Positions 7,672 through 15,614 of a stretch of DNA of 57,173 bases are shown here, in pieces. Below the pieces are notes generated by a model. It was not told where the DNA came from, ran no database searches, and was given only the letters and a program-made list of their open reading frames with translations. Location: contig NZ_BMWB01000034.1 of NCBI RefSeq assembly GCF_014651015.1, positions 1 to 57,173 of the forward strand. The letters are read 5' to 3'. Position numbers and translations under genes: made by a program. Source of the stretch: Streptomyces xantholiticus. Its GTDB lineage: Bacteria > Actinomycetota > Actinomycetes > Streptomycetales > Streptomycetaceae. Position 1 is the stretch's first letter. Every line of letters begins with the position of its first letter.

Positions 7672-9342
7672 GTGCGGATCGGACTGCTCACGGAGGGTGG
7701 CTATCCGTATGCGACCGGTGAATCAAGGCTCTGGTGCGACCGGTTGGTGCGCGGACTGGGGCAGCACGAGTTCGACCTGTATGCCCTCAGCCGCAGCGCC
7801 CAGCAGGAGGAGGAAGGGTGCATCCGGCTTCCCCCGCATGTGCGCAGGGTGCGCACCGCCCGGCTGTGGGCCCCGGCGGACGACGGCCGGACCTACGGAC
7901 GGCGCGAACGCCGGCGCTTCGCGGGCCACTTCAAGGACCTCGCCGCCGCGGTGTGCGCCGACGGCGACGGCTTCGCCGACGGGCTGTACGGACTTGCGGA
8001 GCTCACCCGCGAACACGGTGGACTCCATGCCGCACTGCGGTCGGAGACCGCCGTACGGGCCCTCGAATCCGCCTGCCGCGCGCCCGGCACACGCCGCACG
8101 GTGCACGGCGCCACCGTGCTCGACCACCTCTCCTTCGCCGACCGCCTCGAACGTGCCCTGCGCCCGCTCCTCCTCGACTGGTACGACGAGGAAGGCCTCG
8201 GCGCGGTCGATCTCTGCCACGCGGCGTCCGGCGGACCGGCAGCCCTGCCCGGCCTGTTGGCCAAACGCTTCTGCGGGGTCCCGCTGCTGGTCACCGAGTA
8301 CGGCGTCCACCTGCGCGCCCACTATCTCGCGGCGACCGACGCCGGCCTGAGCGCGCCGGTGCGGGCCCTTCTCGCCGCCTTCCACCGGCAGTTGGCGGCC
8401 GAGGTGTACCGGCAGGCCTCCGTCATCACGCCCGGCAACACCCACGCGCGCCGGTGGCAGGAGAAGTGCGGGGCCGACCGCGAGAAGCTGCGCACCGTCT
8501 ACCCCGGCATGGAGGCGGACCGTTTCGCGGCCGTCGGGGAGAGCGCCGGCACCGGCGATCCGCACACCCTGGTCTGGGTCGGTCGGATCGAGCCGTCCAA
8601 GGACCTCATCGCCCTGCTGCACGCCTTCGGCGAGATCCGCAAGGAGGAGCCGTCGGCCCGGCTGCGGCTGTTCGGCGCCCCTGCGCAGAGCGCGGAGACC
8701 GGCACGTATCTCGCGCACTGCAAGGCGCTGGCCGCGCAGCTCTTCCCCGACGAGGCCGAGGGTGCGCACGCCGTCGGCGACAACCCGGTCTCCTTCGAGG
8801 AGGTCGGCGGGCCCGAGGCCCCGGAGCTCGTCGACGCGTACGCGGCCGGGGGAGTGGTCGTCCTCTCCAGCGTCGGCGAGGGCTTCCCGGTCAGCCTGGT
8901 CGAGGCGATGTTCTGCGGCCGCGCGACGGTGTCCACGGACGTCGGCGCCGTCGTGGAGGTCATCGGAGGCACCGGGCTCGTCGTGCCGCCGCGCAACCCG
9001 CGGGCACTCGCCGACGCCTGTGTGGCGCTGCTGCGCGACCCGGCGCGCCGCGAGCGCCTGGGCGCGGCGGCGCGCGCCCGCGCGCTTGAACTCTTCACCG
9101 TGGAACAGAACCTGACCGCATTTCGGGACATCTACCTGGAGTTGATCTCGCACTCCCCGGTGCAGCGGGACGCCGTCGACGCCGACGGCGAGCCGCTGCC
9201 CTTCGCGCACCCCGCCGAGTCCCATGTGCCGGGCCACTGGACCACGGCCGGGGCGGGCCCCCGCACCCCGAGCTGGGCGGAGGAACCGCGTCTCGTCGCG
9301 ACCGGAGCACCCCAGGAATCGGCCGAGGAGGCCCACCGATGA
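7672..9342 (+). CDS. PelF-like glycosyltransferase (GT4 with DUF3492)
   Basis: The 556-residue protein starts VRIGLLTEGGYPYATG, the N-terminal DUF3492 signature of PelF-type enzymes, and has a GT-B fold. Its C-terminal half shows LVWVGRIEPSKDL and the retaining GT4 donor motif EX7E (Glu403, Glu411, in GEGFPVSLVEAM). PelF itself is a cytosolic polymerase of the Pel galactosaminoglycan. The nucleotide-sugar used here is not known. The GTG at 7672 follows a G-rich ribosome binding site; longer frames upstream are not family-like. Its stop overlaps the next start by 4 bases (ATGA), so it is translationally coupled to the membrane protein. Confidence 0.85.
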   Translation: MRIGLLTEGGYPYATGESRLWCDRLVRGLGQHEFDLYALSRSAQQEEEGCIRLPPHVRRVRTARLWAPADDGRTYGRRERRRFAGHFKDLAAAVCADGDGFADGLYGLAELTREHGGLHAALRSETAVRALESACRAPGTRRTVHGATVLDHLSFADRLERALRPLLLDWYDEEGLGAVDLCHAASGGPAALPGLLAKRFCGVPLLVTEYGVHLRAHYLAATDAGLSAPVRALLAAFHRQLAAEVYRQASVITPGNTHARRWQEKCGADREKLRTVYPGMEADRFAAVGESAGTGDPHTLVWVGRIEPSKDLIALLHAFGEIRKEEPSARLRLFGAPAQSAETGTYLAHCKALAAQLFPDEAEGAHAVGDNPVSFEEVGGPEAPELVDAYAAGGVVVLSSVGEGFPVSLVEAMFCGRATVSTDVGAVVEVIGGTGLVVPPRNPRALADACVALLRDPARRERLGAAARARALELFTVEQNLTAFRDIYLELISHSPVQRDAVDADGEPLPFAHPAESHVPGHWTTAGAGPRTPSWAEEPRLVATGAPQESAEEAHR

Positions 9343-10811
9343 CCACTCCACGAGCCCCCGGGAGCACCGCGACATGGGCCCTCGAGGACCCCACGCAACT
9401 CCACGCGGAACCGGCCGCACCGCCGGAAGCCCGTACGGAGACCGCTCCCGAGGGGCGACCGGGTGCGGTGCCTGGCGGAGGCATGCTGCCGCCCGACGAT
9501 CCGCGGGCCCGCCACCCGGTGGAAGTAAGCCCGACGGCCCCGGCCGCCGCCGAGCGCGCCTACAGCGCCCTTGGCAAGGGCCGTACCGCGGACGCTCCGG
9601 CCGACGGCACGGACGGGCCCCCGGGCCACCGGACAGCGGTATCCCCGGTGGGGCCCGCCGGGGCCGGGCCCGCGTCCCGGTGCCACGAGGCCCGGACGGG
9701 CACAGCGGCTTCGGCCGACGACGATTCCGGCGGGGAGCGGGTGGCGCGGCGGGGGACGGTGGATCCCGTGAAGGGACTCATGCATCGGCATCGCGAGTTG
9801 TGCGAGCGGGCCGTCGACCCGTTGGAGATCGCCGCGGGGCTCGAGGCGCACGGAGTCACCGACCGCACCGCCGCGCGCTTCCGCCACCGGGACGTGTTCG
9901 CCCTCGCCGAGGAGATGTACGCGCGTGTGCCCCGTGCTACGGAGCACACCCCCGCACCTGTCCGACCGGCGCGCGCCGCCGATTCGCGCGCCGGCCGGAC
10001 CGGACCCGCCTCGTGGATCCTGCGTGCGCTCCTCCCGGGGGCCGTGAGCGTCCTCGCGGTGGCGGGCACGGAGGCCGTCGAGGGCACACTCCGGCTCCTC
10101 GTGGGCGTGGCCGGGGCCGTGGGCGTCGCCGTCACCGTGGCGCTCTGCCTGCGCCGGGGGCCGCTCCGGGCGAGGGGGCGCACCGTCCACTCCGTACGGA
10201 TGTGGACGCTGTGCCTGCTCGCGTTCGCCGCGTGCGGCCAGGGGCTCGTGCAGGAGGTGGCCGGAGGGGGCCCCGACGCCGCATGGCCCATCGACCCCGC
10301 ACCGCTCGTCGGGCTCGCCCTGGCCGTCGCCCCGGCGGCCTGCTGCGCCCACCTCTTCTCCGTACTCGCGCGGCGCAGGCTCGAACGCTGCCGTGCCCTC
10401 GACGAGTTCGCAGCCGGCACCCGGCCGCTGTTCTTCGCGGTCCTCCTGCTCCACCTGGGCGCCCTGATCGTGCTGCTGGCTCTCACCGGGCGCGTGCTGC
10501 CGGGCGGCTCGATCGTTCCCACCGCCGCGCTCGGCACGCTGCTGTTCCTCGCCCGTCTGCTCATCGTCCACGGCTTCCCCGAGCCGGCGGCGACCGCCCT
10601 GGCGGCCGCCTGTGCCGTGGAGGCCGCCGCACCTGCCCTGCTGCTGGCGGGACGCCTCCCCGGTCTCGGCGTCCTCGCGCGTCCCGTCGAAGCGGTCGTC
10701 GGCGCGTGGGACGTGGCGGCCGTGCCGGCGCTCGCCTGCGGCGCCGCCGCCGCCGGACTGCTCGCCCATGCTGCTGCGGCCCTCGCCCGGGCCTCCGCCC
10801 ACACCCCCTGA
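9339..10811 (+). CDS. Multi-pass membrane protein of unknown family
   Basis: The 490-residue protein has a disordered N-terminal region rich in Pro, Ala and Glu, then a short conserved-looking helical block (about 145-195: RHRELCERAVDPLEIAAG and AARFRHRDVFALAEEMYA), then about eight hydrophobic helices from about residue 225 to the end. I do not recognise a transporter family, and it does not start like PelG. Coupling to the glycosyltransferase by ATGA overlap suggests it works with it, perhaps in polymer export or as a membrane platform; that is inference from context. Confidence 0.7.
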   Translation: MTTPRAPGSTATWALEDPTQLHAEPAAPPEARTETAPEGRPGAVPGGGMLPPDDPRARHPVEVSPTAPAAAERAYSALGKGRTADAPADGTDGPPGHRTAVSPVGPAGAGPASRCHEARTGTAASADDDSGGERVARRGTVDPVKGLMHRHRELCERAVDPLEIAAGLEAHGVTDRTAARFRHRDVFALAEEMYARVPRATEHTPAPVRPARAADSRAGRTGPASWILRALLPGAVSVLAVAGTEAVEGTLRLLVGVAGAVGVAVTVALCLRRGPLRARGRTVHSVRMWTLCLLAFAACGQGLVQEVAGGGPDAAWPIDPAPLVGLALAVAPAACCAHLFSVLARRRLERCRALDEFAAGTRPLFFAVLLLHLGALIVLLALTGRVLPGGSIVPTAALGTLLFLARLLIVHGFPEPAATALAAACAVEAAAPALLLAGRLPGLGVLARPVEAVVGAWDVAAVPALACGAAAAGLLAHAAAALARASAHTP

Positions 10812-10917
10812 CCTGCCCTTGAACGCCGCCGGACCATCCGCCGCACTCCGCGGAGCCGACACCTCGGAGTACCGGCCGCCATGACATCGACAGCACACTC
10901 CCTAAGGAGAAGGCGAC

Positions 10918-10971
10918 ATGACCCCGCAACACCCAGATCCGGCCCGTCGGCCCCGAGGAGCCGCGCGATGA
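10918..10971 (+). CDS. 17-residue leader peptide coupled to the epimerase
   Basis: A short frame, MTPQHPDPARRPRGAAR, begins 8 bases after AAGGAG, the best ribosome binding site in this cassette. Its TGA at 10969 overlaps the epimerase ATG at 10968 in an ATGA arrangement. It could be a translational-coupling leader. Alternatively the epimerase starts at 10881 and this frame is chance, but that start has a weaker ribosome binding site. Confidence 0.45.
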   Translation: MTPQHPDPARRPRGAAR

Positions 10972-11927
10972 GGGTGCTCCTGCTCGGCGCCAATGGATTC
11001 CTCGGCCGTTTCGTCGCCGACCGGCTGCTCGCCGACCCGGCCGTGCATCTCACCGCCCTGGGCCGCGGCGACGACGCCGACGTCCGCTTCGACCTCTCCG
11101 GCGGCAGCCCTGGCGCGCTGACCCGCTTCCTGGGCGCCGTCCACCCCGGCGTGGTCATCAACTGCGCGGGTGCCACCCGCGGCGGCGCCCGCGAACTGAC
11201 CCGGCACAACACAGTGGCCGTCGCGACCGTCTGCGAGGCGCTGCGCCGCAGCGGCTGCGGCGCCCGGCTGGTCCAGATCGGCTGCGCGTCCGAGTACGGG
11301 CCCTCGCAGCAGGGTTCGTCGACGGCGGAGGACGCGATCCCGCGCCCCGGCGGCCCGTACGGGGTGAGCAAGCTCGCCGCGACCGAGCTCGTGCTCGGCT
11401 CCGGCCTGGACGCCGTCGTCCTGCGCGTCTTCTCGCCCGTCGGTCCCGGCACGCCCGCCGGCTCTCCGCTGGGCCGGCTCGCTGAGGCCATGCGGCGCGC
11501 CATGCAGTCCGGCGAAGGGGAGCTCAAGCTCAGCGGCCTCGGTGTACAGCGCGACTTCGTCGACGTGCGCGACGTGGCGCGCGCGGTGCACGCCGCCTCG
11601 CTCTCCGCGGCACAGGGCGTCGTCAACATCGGCACCGGCCGGGCCGTGAAGCTCAGGGACGCCGCCGCCACCCTCGCCAGGGTCGCCGGCTACGCGGGAG
11701 CGCTGCACGAACTGGACACGCCGCCCGGCCGCGCGGTCATCGGCGGCCCGCGCTCCGAGTCGATCGTGGAGCACCTCGCCGCCACGCCCTCCCCCTACCC
11801 GGACGGCTGCGGCGGCTGGCAGCAGGCCGATGTCCGCACCGCCCGTGACCGGCTCGGCTGGCGTCCCCGTATCAACCTCGAGGAATCCCTCGCCGACATC
11901 TGGATGGAGGCGGCATGCCGCATCTGA
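10968..11927 (+). CDS. NAD-dependent epimerase/dehydratase (extended SDR)
   Basis: The 319-residue protein starts MRVLLLGANGFLG, a Rossmann GxxGxxG dinucleotide site at residues 7-13, and has the SDR catalytic pair Tyr131/Lys135 in PYGVSK. It belongs with nucleotide-sugar 4-epimerases and dehydratases, and its C-terminal part (DVRTARDRLGWRPRI) is typical of them. GAGGAG lies 7 bases before the ATG at 10968; a 29-residue Arg-rich extension from 10881 is possible. In this cassette it would plausibly supply a UDP-sugar such as UDP-GalNAc to the glycosyltransferase. It overlaps the next gene by 13 bases. Confidence 0.82.
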   Translation: MRVLLLGANGFLGRFVADRLLADPAVHLTALGRGDDADVRFDLSGGSPGALTRFLGAVHPGVVINCAGATRGGARELTRHNTVAVATVCEALRRSGCGARLVQIGCASEYGPSQQGSSTAEDAIPRPGGPYGVSKLAATELVLGSGLDAVVLRVFSPVGPGTPAGSPLGRLAEAMRRAMQSGEGELKLSGLGVQRDFVDVRDVARAVHAASLSAAQGVVNIGTGRAVKLRDAAATLARVAGYAGALHELDTPPGRAVIGGPRSESIVEHLAATPSPYPDGCGGWQQADVRTARDRLGWRPRINLEESLADIWMEAACRI

Positions 11928-12676
11928 CCACCACGGACACGCCGCTCTCCGCCACCGGCGCGGAAAGGCTCGGCTTCGGGGTCCCCGGCTATGCGCATCC
12001 GCTGGTCGCGCCCGTCGAGTGGGCGGAGCTGACACGGCCGGGGACGCCGCTGCACTGGGTCGTCCTCAATGTCGCGGAGGGACCGGGTGACCGGCCCGAC
12101 CCGCACTGCCTGGAGGCCGCCGGCCGGCTGCGCAACGCCGGCGTCCGCGTCCTGGGACACCTCGACATGGCCCACGGGTCGCGCGTCTTCGGCGATCTCG
12201 TACGTGATGCTCAGCACTTCGTCGACTGGTACCAGACCGACGGTTTCCTGGTGGACCGCTGCCCCACGGAGCGGGCCGATCTTGCTCAGGTACGGCGGAC
12301 GACGGCCACCTTGGACGCGGTTCTGGACGGTGGGCACCTGGTGCTCGGGCATGGTTCGCACCCGTACCCGGGCTACGCGGAGGCGGCGGACCAGCTCGTC
12401 ACCTTCTCCGGCCCATGGGCGGAATACCGCTGGTCGCAGGTCGCGGAGTGGACCGCGGAGTATCCGCCTGAGCGCTTCGTCCACTTCGTCCACGGTGTGC
12501 CGCGCACCCACCTGGAGGAGGCCTTCCGCATCGCCCGCTGGCAGGGCGCGGGAACGATCTTCTTCACCGACCGGGGCGGCCGCGGCGGAGGAAGGGGGCA
12601 GATCAGACCATTCGAGACACTGCCCGGTTACTGGGACGAAATCGTCTCGCAGATCGGACGTGGTGTCTCGGAATGA
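11915..12676 (+). CDS. Spherulin-4-like (spherulation-specific family 4) protein
   Basis: The 253-residue protein matches the spherulin-4 / Sph3-like TIM-barrel family. Diagnostic stretches are VVLNVAEGPGD, RVLGHLDMAHGSR and FVDWYQTDGFLVDR. Characterised relatives hydrolyse galactosaminogalactan, and PelA carries a related hydrolase. The usual catalytic Asp-Glu after the FLV strand is here Asp114-Arg115, so activity may be altered or use another acid. No signal peptide is visible, which is odd for an enzyme acting on an external polymer. The start overlaps the epimerase by 13 bases. Confidence 0.78.
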   Translation: MPHLTTTDTPLSATGAERLGFGVPGYAHPLVAPVEWAELTRPGTPLHWVVLNVAEGPGDRPDPHCLEAAGRLRNAGVRVLGHLDMAHGSRVFGDLVRDAQHFVDWYQTDGFLVDRCPTERADLAQVRRTTATLDAVLDGGHLVLGHGSHPYPGYAEAADQLVTFSGPWAEYRWSQVAEWTAEYPPERFVHFVHGVPRTHLEEAFRIARWQGAGTIFFTDRGGRGGGRGQIRPFETLPGYWDEIVSQIGRGVSE

Positions 12677-12739
12677 GAAGGGGCGTGGCAGTGTTACGGA
12701 GAGAACAACCGTACTGACTTACCGACCAACGGAGCCCCC

Positions 12740-13918
12740 GTGTCGCTGCCACCCCTGGTCGAGCCGGCTGCCGAGCTCACCGTAGACGAGGTCCGCAGGT
12801 ACTCCCGCCACCTGATCATCCCGGATGTCGGGATGGACGGGCAGAAGCGGCTGAAGAACGCCAAGGTGCTCGCCGTGGGCGCGGGCGGCCTCGGCTCGCC
12901 GGCCCTGATGTACCTGGCGGCAGCCGGTGTCGGCACGCTCGGCATCGTGGAGTTCGACGAGGTCGACGAGTCGAACCTGCAGCGTCAGATCATCCACAGC
13001 CAGTCCGACATCGGCCGCTCCAAGGCCGAGTCCGCCCGCGACAGCGTCAAGGGCATCAACCCGTACGTGAACGTGATCCTCCACGAAGAGCGGCTCGAGG
13101 CCGAGAACGTGATGGAGATCTTCAGCCAGTACGACCTGATCGTCGACGGCACGGACAACTTCGCGACCCGCTACCTCGTCAACGACGCATGCGTGCTGCT
13201 GAACAAGCCGTACGTGTGGGGCTCGATCTACCGCTTCGACGGCCAGGCCTCCGTCTTCTGGTCCGAGCACGGCCCCTGCTACCGCTGCCTCTACCCGGAG
13301 CCCCCGCCGCCGGGCATGGTCCCGAGCTGCGCCGAGGGCGGCGTGCTGGGCGTGCTCTGCGCGTCCATCGGTTCCATCCAGGTCAACGAGGCCATCAAGC
13401 TGCTCGCCGGTATCGGTGAGCCCCTGGTCGGCCGACTGATGATCTACGACGCCCTGGAGATGCAGTACCGCCAGGTCAAGGTCCGCAAGGATCCCAACTG
13501 CGCGGTCTGCGGCGAGAACCCGACCGTCACCGAGCTCATCGACTACGAGGCCTTCTGCGGCGTCGTGTCCGAGGAGGCCCAGGAGGCGGCGGCCGGCGCG
13601 ACGATCACTCCCAAGCAGCTCAAGGAGTGGATCGACGACGGCGAGAACATCGACATCATCGATGTCCGCGAGGTCAACGAGTACGAGATCGTCTCGATCC
13701 CGGGCGCCCGGCTGATCCCGAAGAACGAGTTCCTGATGGGCACCGCGCTCCAGGACCTGCCCCAGGACAAGAAGATCGTCCTGCACTGCAAGACGGGTGT
13801 CCGCAGTGCGGAAGTCCTTGCCGTGCTGAAGTCGGCGGGCTTCGCCGACGCGGTGCACGTCGGCGGCGGCGTCATCGGCTGGGTCAACCAGATCGAGCCG
13901 GAGAAGCCGATCTACTGA
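12740..13918 (+). CDS. moeZ: MoeZ: E1-like adenylyltransferase/sulfurtransferase
   Basis: The 392-residue protein joins a MoeB/ThiF adenylyltransferase domain (ATP site GAGGLGSP, 47-54) to a C-terminal rhodanese domain (about 290-390) with active-site Cys350 in HCKTGVRS. Two zinc CxxC pairs are present (Cys180/183 and Cys254/257). MoeZ adenylates and thiocarboxylates the C-termini of sulfur-carrier proteins such as MoaD, CysO and ThiS, feeding molybdopterin, cysteine and related pathways. The GTG start has GGAG about 7 bases upstream. It lies in the cytoplasm; MoaE, which acts in the same molybdopterin step, is encoded at 46.4 kb. Confidence 0.95.
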   Translation: MSLPPLVEPAAELTVDEVRRYSRHLIIPDVGMDGQKRLKNAKVLAVGAGGLGSPALMYLAAAGVGTLGIVEFDEVDESNLQRQIIHSQSDIGRSKAESARDSVKGINPYVNVILHEERLEAENVMEIFSQYDLIVDGTDNFATRYLVNDACVLLNKPYVWGSIYRFDGQASVFWSEHGPCYRCLYPEPPPPGMVPSCAEGGVLGVLCASIGSIQVNEAIKLLAGIGEPLVGRLMIYDALEMQYRQVKVRKDPNCAVCGENPTVTELIDYEAFCGVVSEEAQEAAAGATITPKQLKEWIDDGENIDIIDVREVNEYEIVSIPGARLIPKNEFLMGTALQDLPQDKKIVLHCKTGVRSAEVLAVLKSAGFADAVHVGGGVIGWVNQIEPEKPIY

Positions 13919-13933
13919 TCGCGCGCACATCGG

Positions 13934-13970
13934 AACGGCCCCGGACCGCGGCGAGCGGTCGGGGGCCGTT
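13934..13970. terminator. Bidirectional terminator
   Basis: A 16-bp stem with one mismatch (13934-13949 with 13955-13970) and a 5-base loop lies between the convergent moeZ and the hydrolase gene that ends at 13978. It is suited to ending transcripts from both sides. Confidence 0.8.
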
Positions 13971-13977
13971 GCGATGT

Positions 13978-15558
13978 TCAGGAGGAGCAGGTCGTGCCGT
14001 CCTCGGGCACCGTGCCGTCCAGCAGATAGGCGTCCACGACCTTGGTCACGCAGGTGCTGTTGCCGTACGCGCCGTGGCCCTCGCCCTTGTTGGTGACCAG
14101 TACCCCGACGCCCTCGCCCAACTCGTCGGCCGTCTTCCGCGCGCCCTCGTACGGTGTCGCCGGGTCGCCCGTCGTGCCGATCACCAGGATCGGTGCCGCG
14201 CCCTTCGCCGAGACGTCCGGGGTCGTGGCCGCGCCCTTGACGGGCCAGTCCGCGCACCCGGCGGCCAGCCCCCATGCGAGGGGAGGACCGAACACGGGCG
14301 AGACCTCGGTGAAGTCGGCGAGGTGACGGGACCTCTCCTCGGCCGTACTCCTCGCGACCTCGGTGTCCGCGCAGGTGATGGCGGCATGCGACTCGTTCTG
14401 ACCGGAGTAGTGCCCTTCGCTGTCGCGGTTGTGGTACACGTCCGCGAAGGCCAGCAGCACGCTGCCGTCACCCCGCTCGGCGGCCTCGAGTCCGATGGTC
14501 AGGTACTGCCAGTCGCCCTGGGAGTAGAGCGGCTTGATGATCCCGATGATCGCGAGGCCCTCGGTCAGCTTCCTGCCGTCCTGCGTGGGCAGCGGCTGCC
14601 GGTCCAGCTTCTCGAGTAGCGCGACGATGCGCGCCGTGCCCTCCTCCGCGCCGATGCCGCGGCTCTTGAAGTAGTTCTCCAGGGCCCGCTGGAAGCCGAG
14701 CACCTGGTTGCGCGAGTGGGCCACGTCGTCGGCGGTCGAGTCGACGACGGCGTCCAGGACGAGCCGCCCGACGTTCCTCGGGTACAGGTGGGCGTAGACC
14801 CCGCCCAGTTCGGTGCCGTAGGAGAAGCCGACATAGTGGAGCTTCCTGTCGCCGAGGACCTGGCGAATCAGATCCATGTCGCGGGCCGTGTCGAGCGTGC
14901 CGACGCGCGGCAGCAGCCGGCCCGACCGCCGGGCGCAGTCCGCGCCGAAGTCCGCCGCGTCGGCCAGGTACGCCTTCTCCTCCGCCGCGTCGTCCGGAGT
15001 GGGGTCGATCGCCAGCGACCTCTCCGTCTCCGCGTCGTCGCGGCAGGTCACCGCCGAACTCCGGGCGACACCGCGCGGATCGAAGCCGACCAGGTCGTAG
15101 CGCTTGTTGAGATTGCGGTAGTCGTCGGCGGCGTGGGGCAGGGTGGCCACTCCGGAGCCGCCGGGACCGCCGAAGTTGAACAGCAGCGAGCCGATCCGCC
15201 GATCCGGCTGTCCGGCCTTCGCGCGGATCAGCGCGATGCCGATGGTCTCGCCGTCCGGGTCCGCGTAGTCGAGGGGCGCCTTGAGCGTGGCGCACTGCCA
15301 CGGCGTGCCGGGCCTCTCCGCGTTGCTGCCGAGGGCCTCGACCGGCGCCTCGCAACCCGTCCAGTCCAGCTTCTGGCCGGTCAGTGCCGCGGGCAGCGCC
15401 CCCTGCGGCTCACCGCCGGCCGTCGGCTGCCCGGCGGAGACGGACGGCGCGTTCCGGCCGTCCGCCGCTGCACCCTTCCCGTCGTCGCACCCGGCGATCG
15501 TGCCCGCCGCCAACACGACGGCTGCGGCCAGCGCGCCCGCCCGTACCCGATGTCCCAT
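13978..15558 (-). CDS. Lipoprotein tripeptidyl aminopeptidase-like alpha/beta hydrolase (copy 1)
   Basis: The 526-residue protein is a secreted S33-type hydrolase resembling the Streptomyces tripeptidyl aminopeptidases TAP, SlpD and SlpE. The signal peptide ends in a lipobox (TIAGC), so it should be lipid-anchored outside the membrane. The nucleophile is Ser246 in GFSYGTELG, with the Asp in GTTGDPATPYEG and the His in GEGHGAYG near residues 465 and 494. It probably trims N-terminal tripeptides from secreted proteins. The ATG at 15558 sits behind GGGGGG. It follows the paralogue at 15615-17171 by 56 bases and is likely co-transcribed. Confidence 0.88.
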   Translation of the reverse strand: MGHRVRAGALAAAVVLAAGTIAGCDDGKGAAADGRNAPSVSAGQPTAGGEPQGALPAALTGQKLDWTGCEAPVEALGSNAERPGTPWQCATLKAPLDYADPDGETIGIALIRAKAGQPDRRIGSLLFNFGGPGGSGVATLPHAADDYRNLNKRYDLVGFDPRGVARSSAVTCRDDAETERSLAIDPTPDDAAEEKAYLADAADFGADCARRSGRLLPRVGTLDTARDMDLIRQVLGDRKLHYVGFSYGTELGGVYAHLYPRNVGRLVLDAVVDSTADDVAHSRNQVLGFQRALENYFKSRGIGAEEGTARIVALLEKLDRQPLPTQDGRKLTEGLAIIGIIKPLYSQGDWQYLTIGLEAAERGDGSVLLAFADVYHNRDSEGHYSGQNESHAAITCADTEVARSTAEERSRHLADFTEVSPVFGPPLAWGLAAGCADWPVKGAATTPDVSAKGAAPILVIGTTGDPATPYEGARKTADELGEGVGVLVTNKGEGHGAYGNSTCVTKVVDAYLLDGTVPEDGTTCSS

Positions 15559-15614
15559 GACGCCCCCCACGGCTTTTCGAAGACAGTTTCGACATCCTAG
15601 GCGGGCACCCGGGC

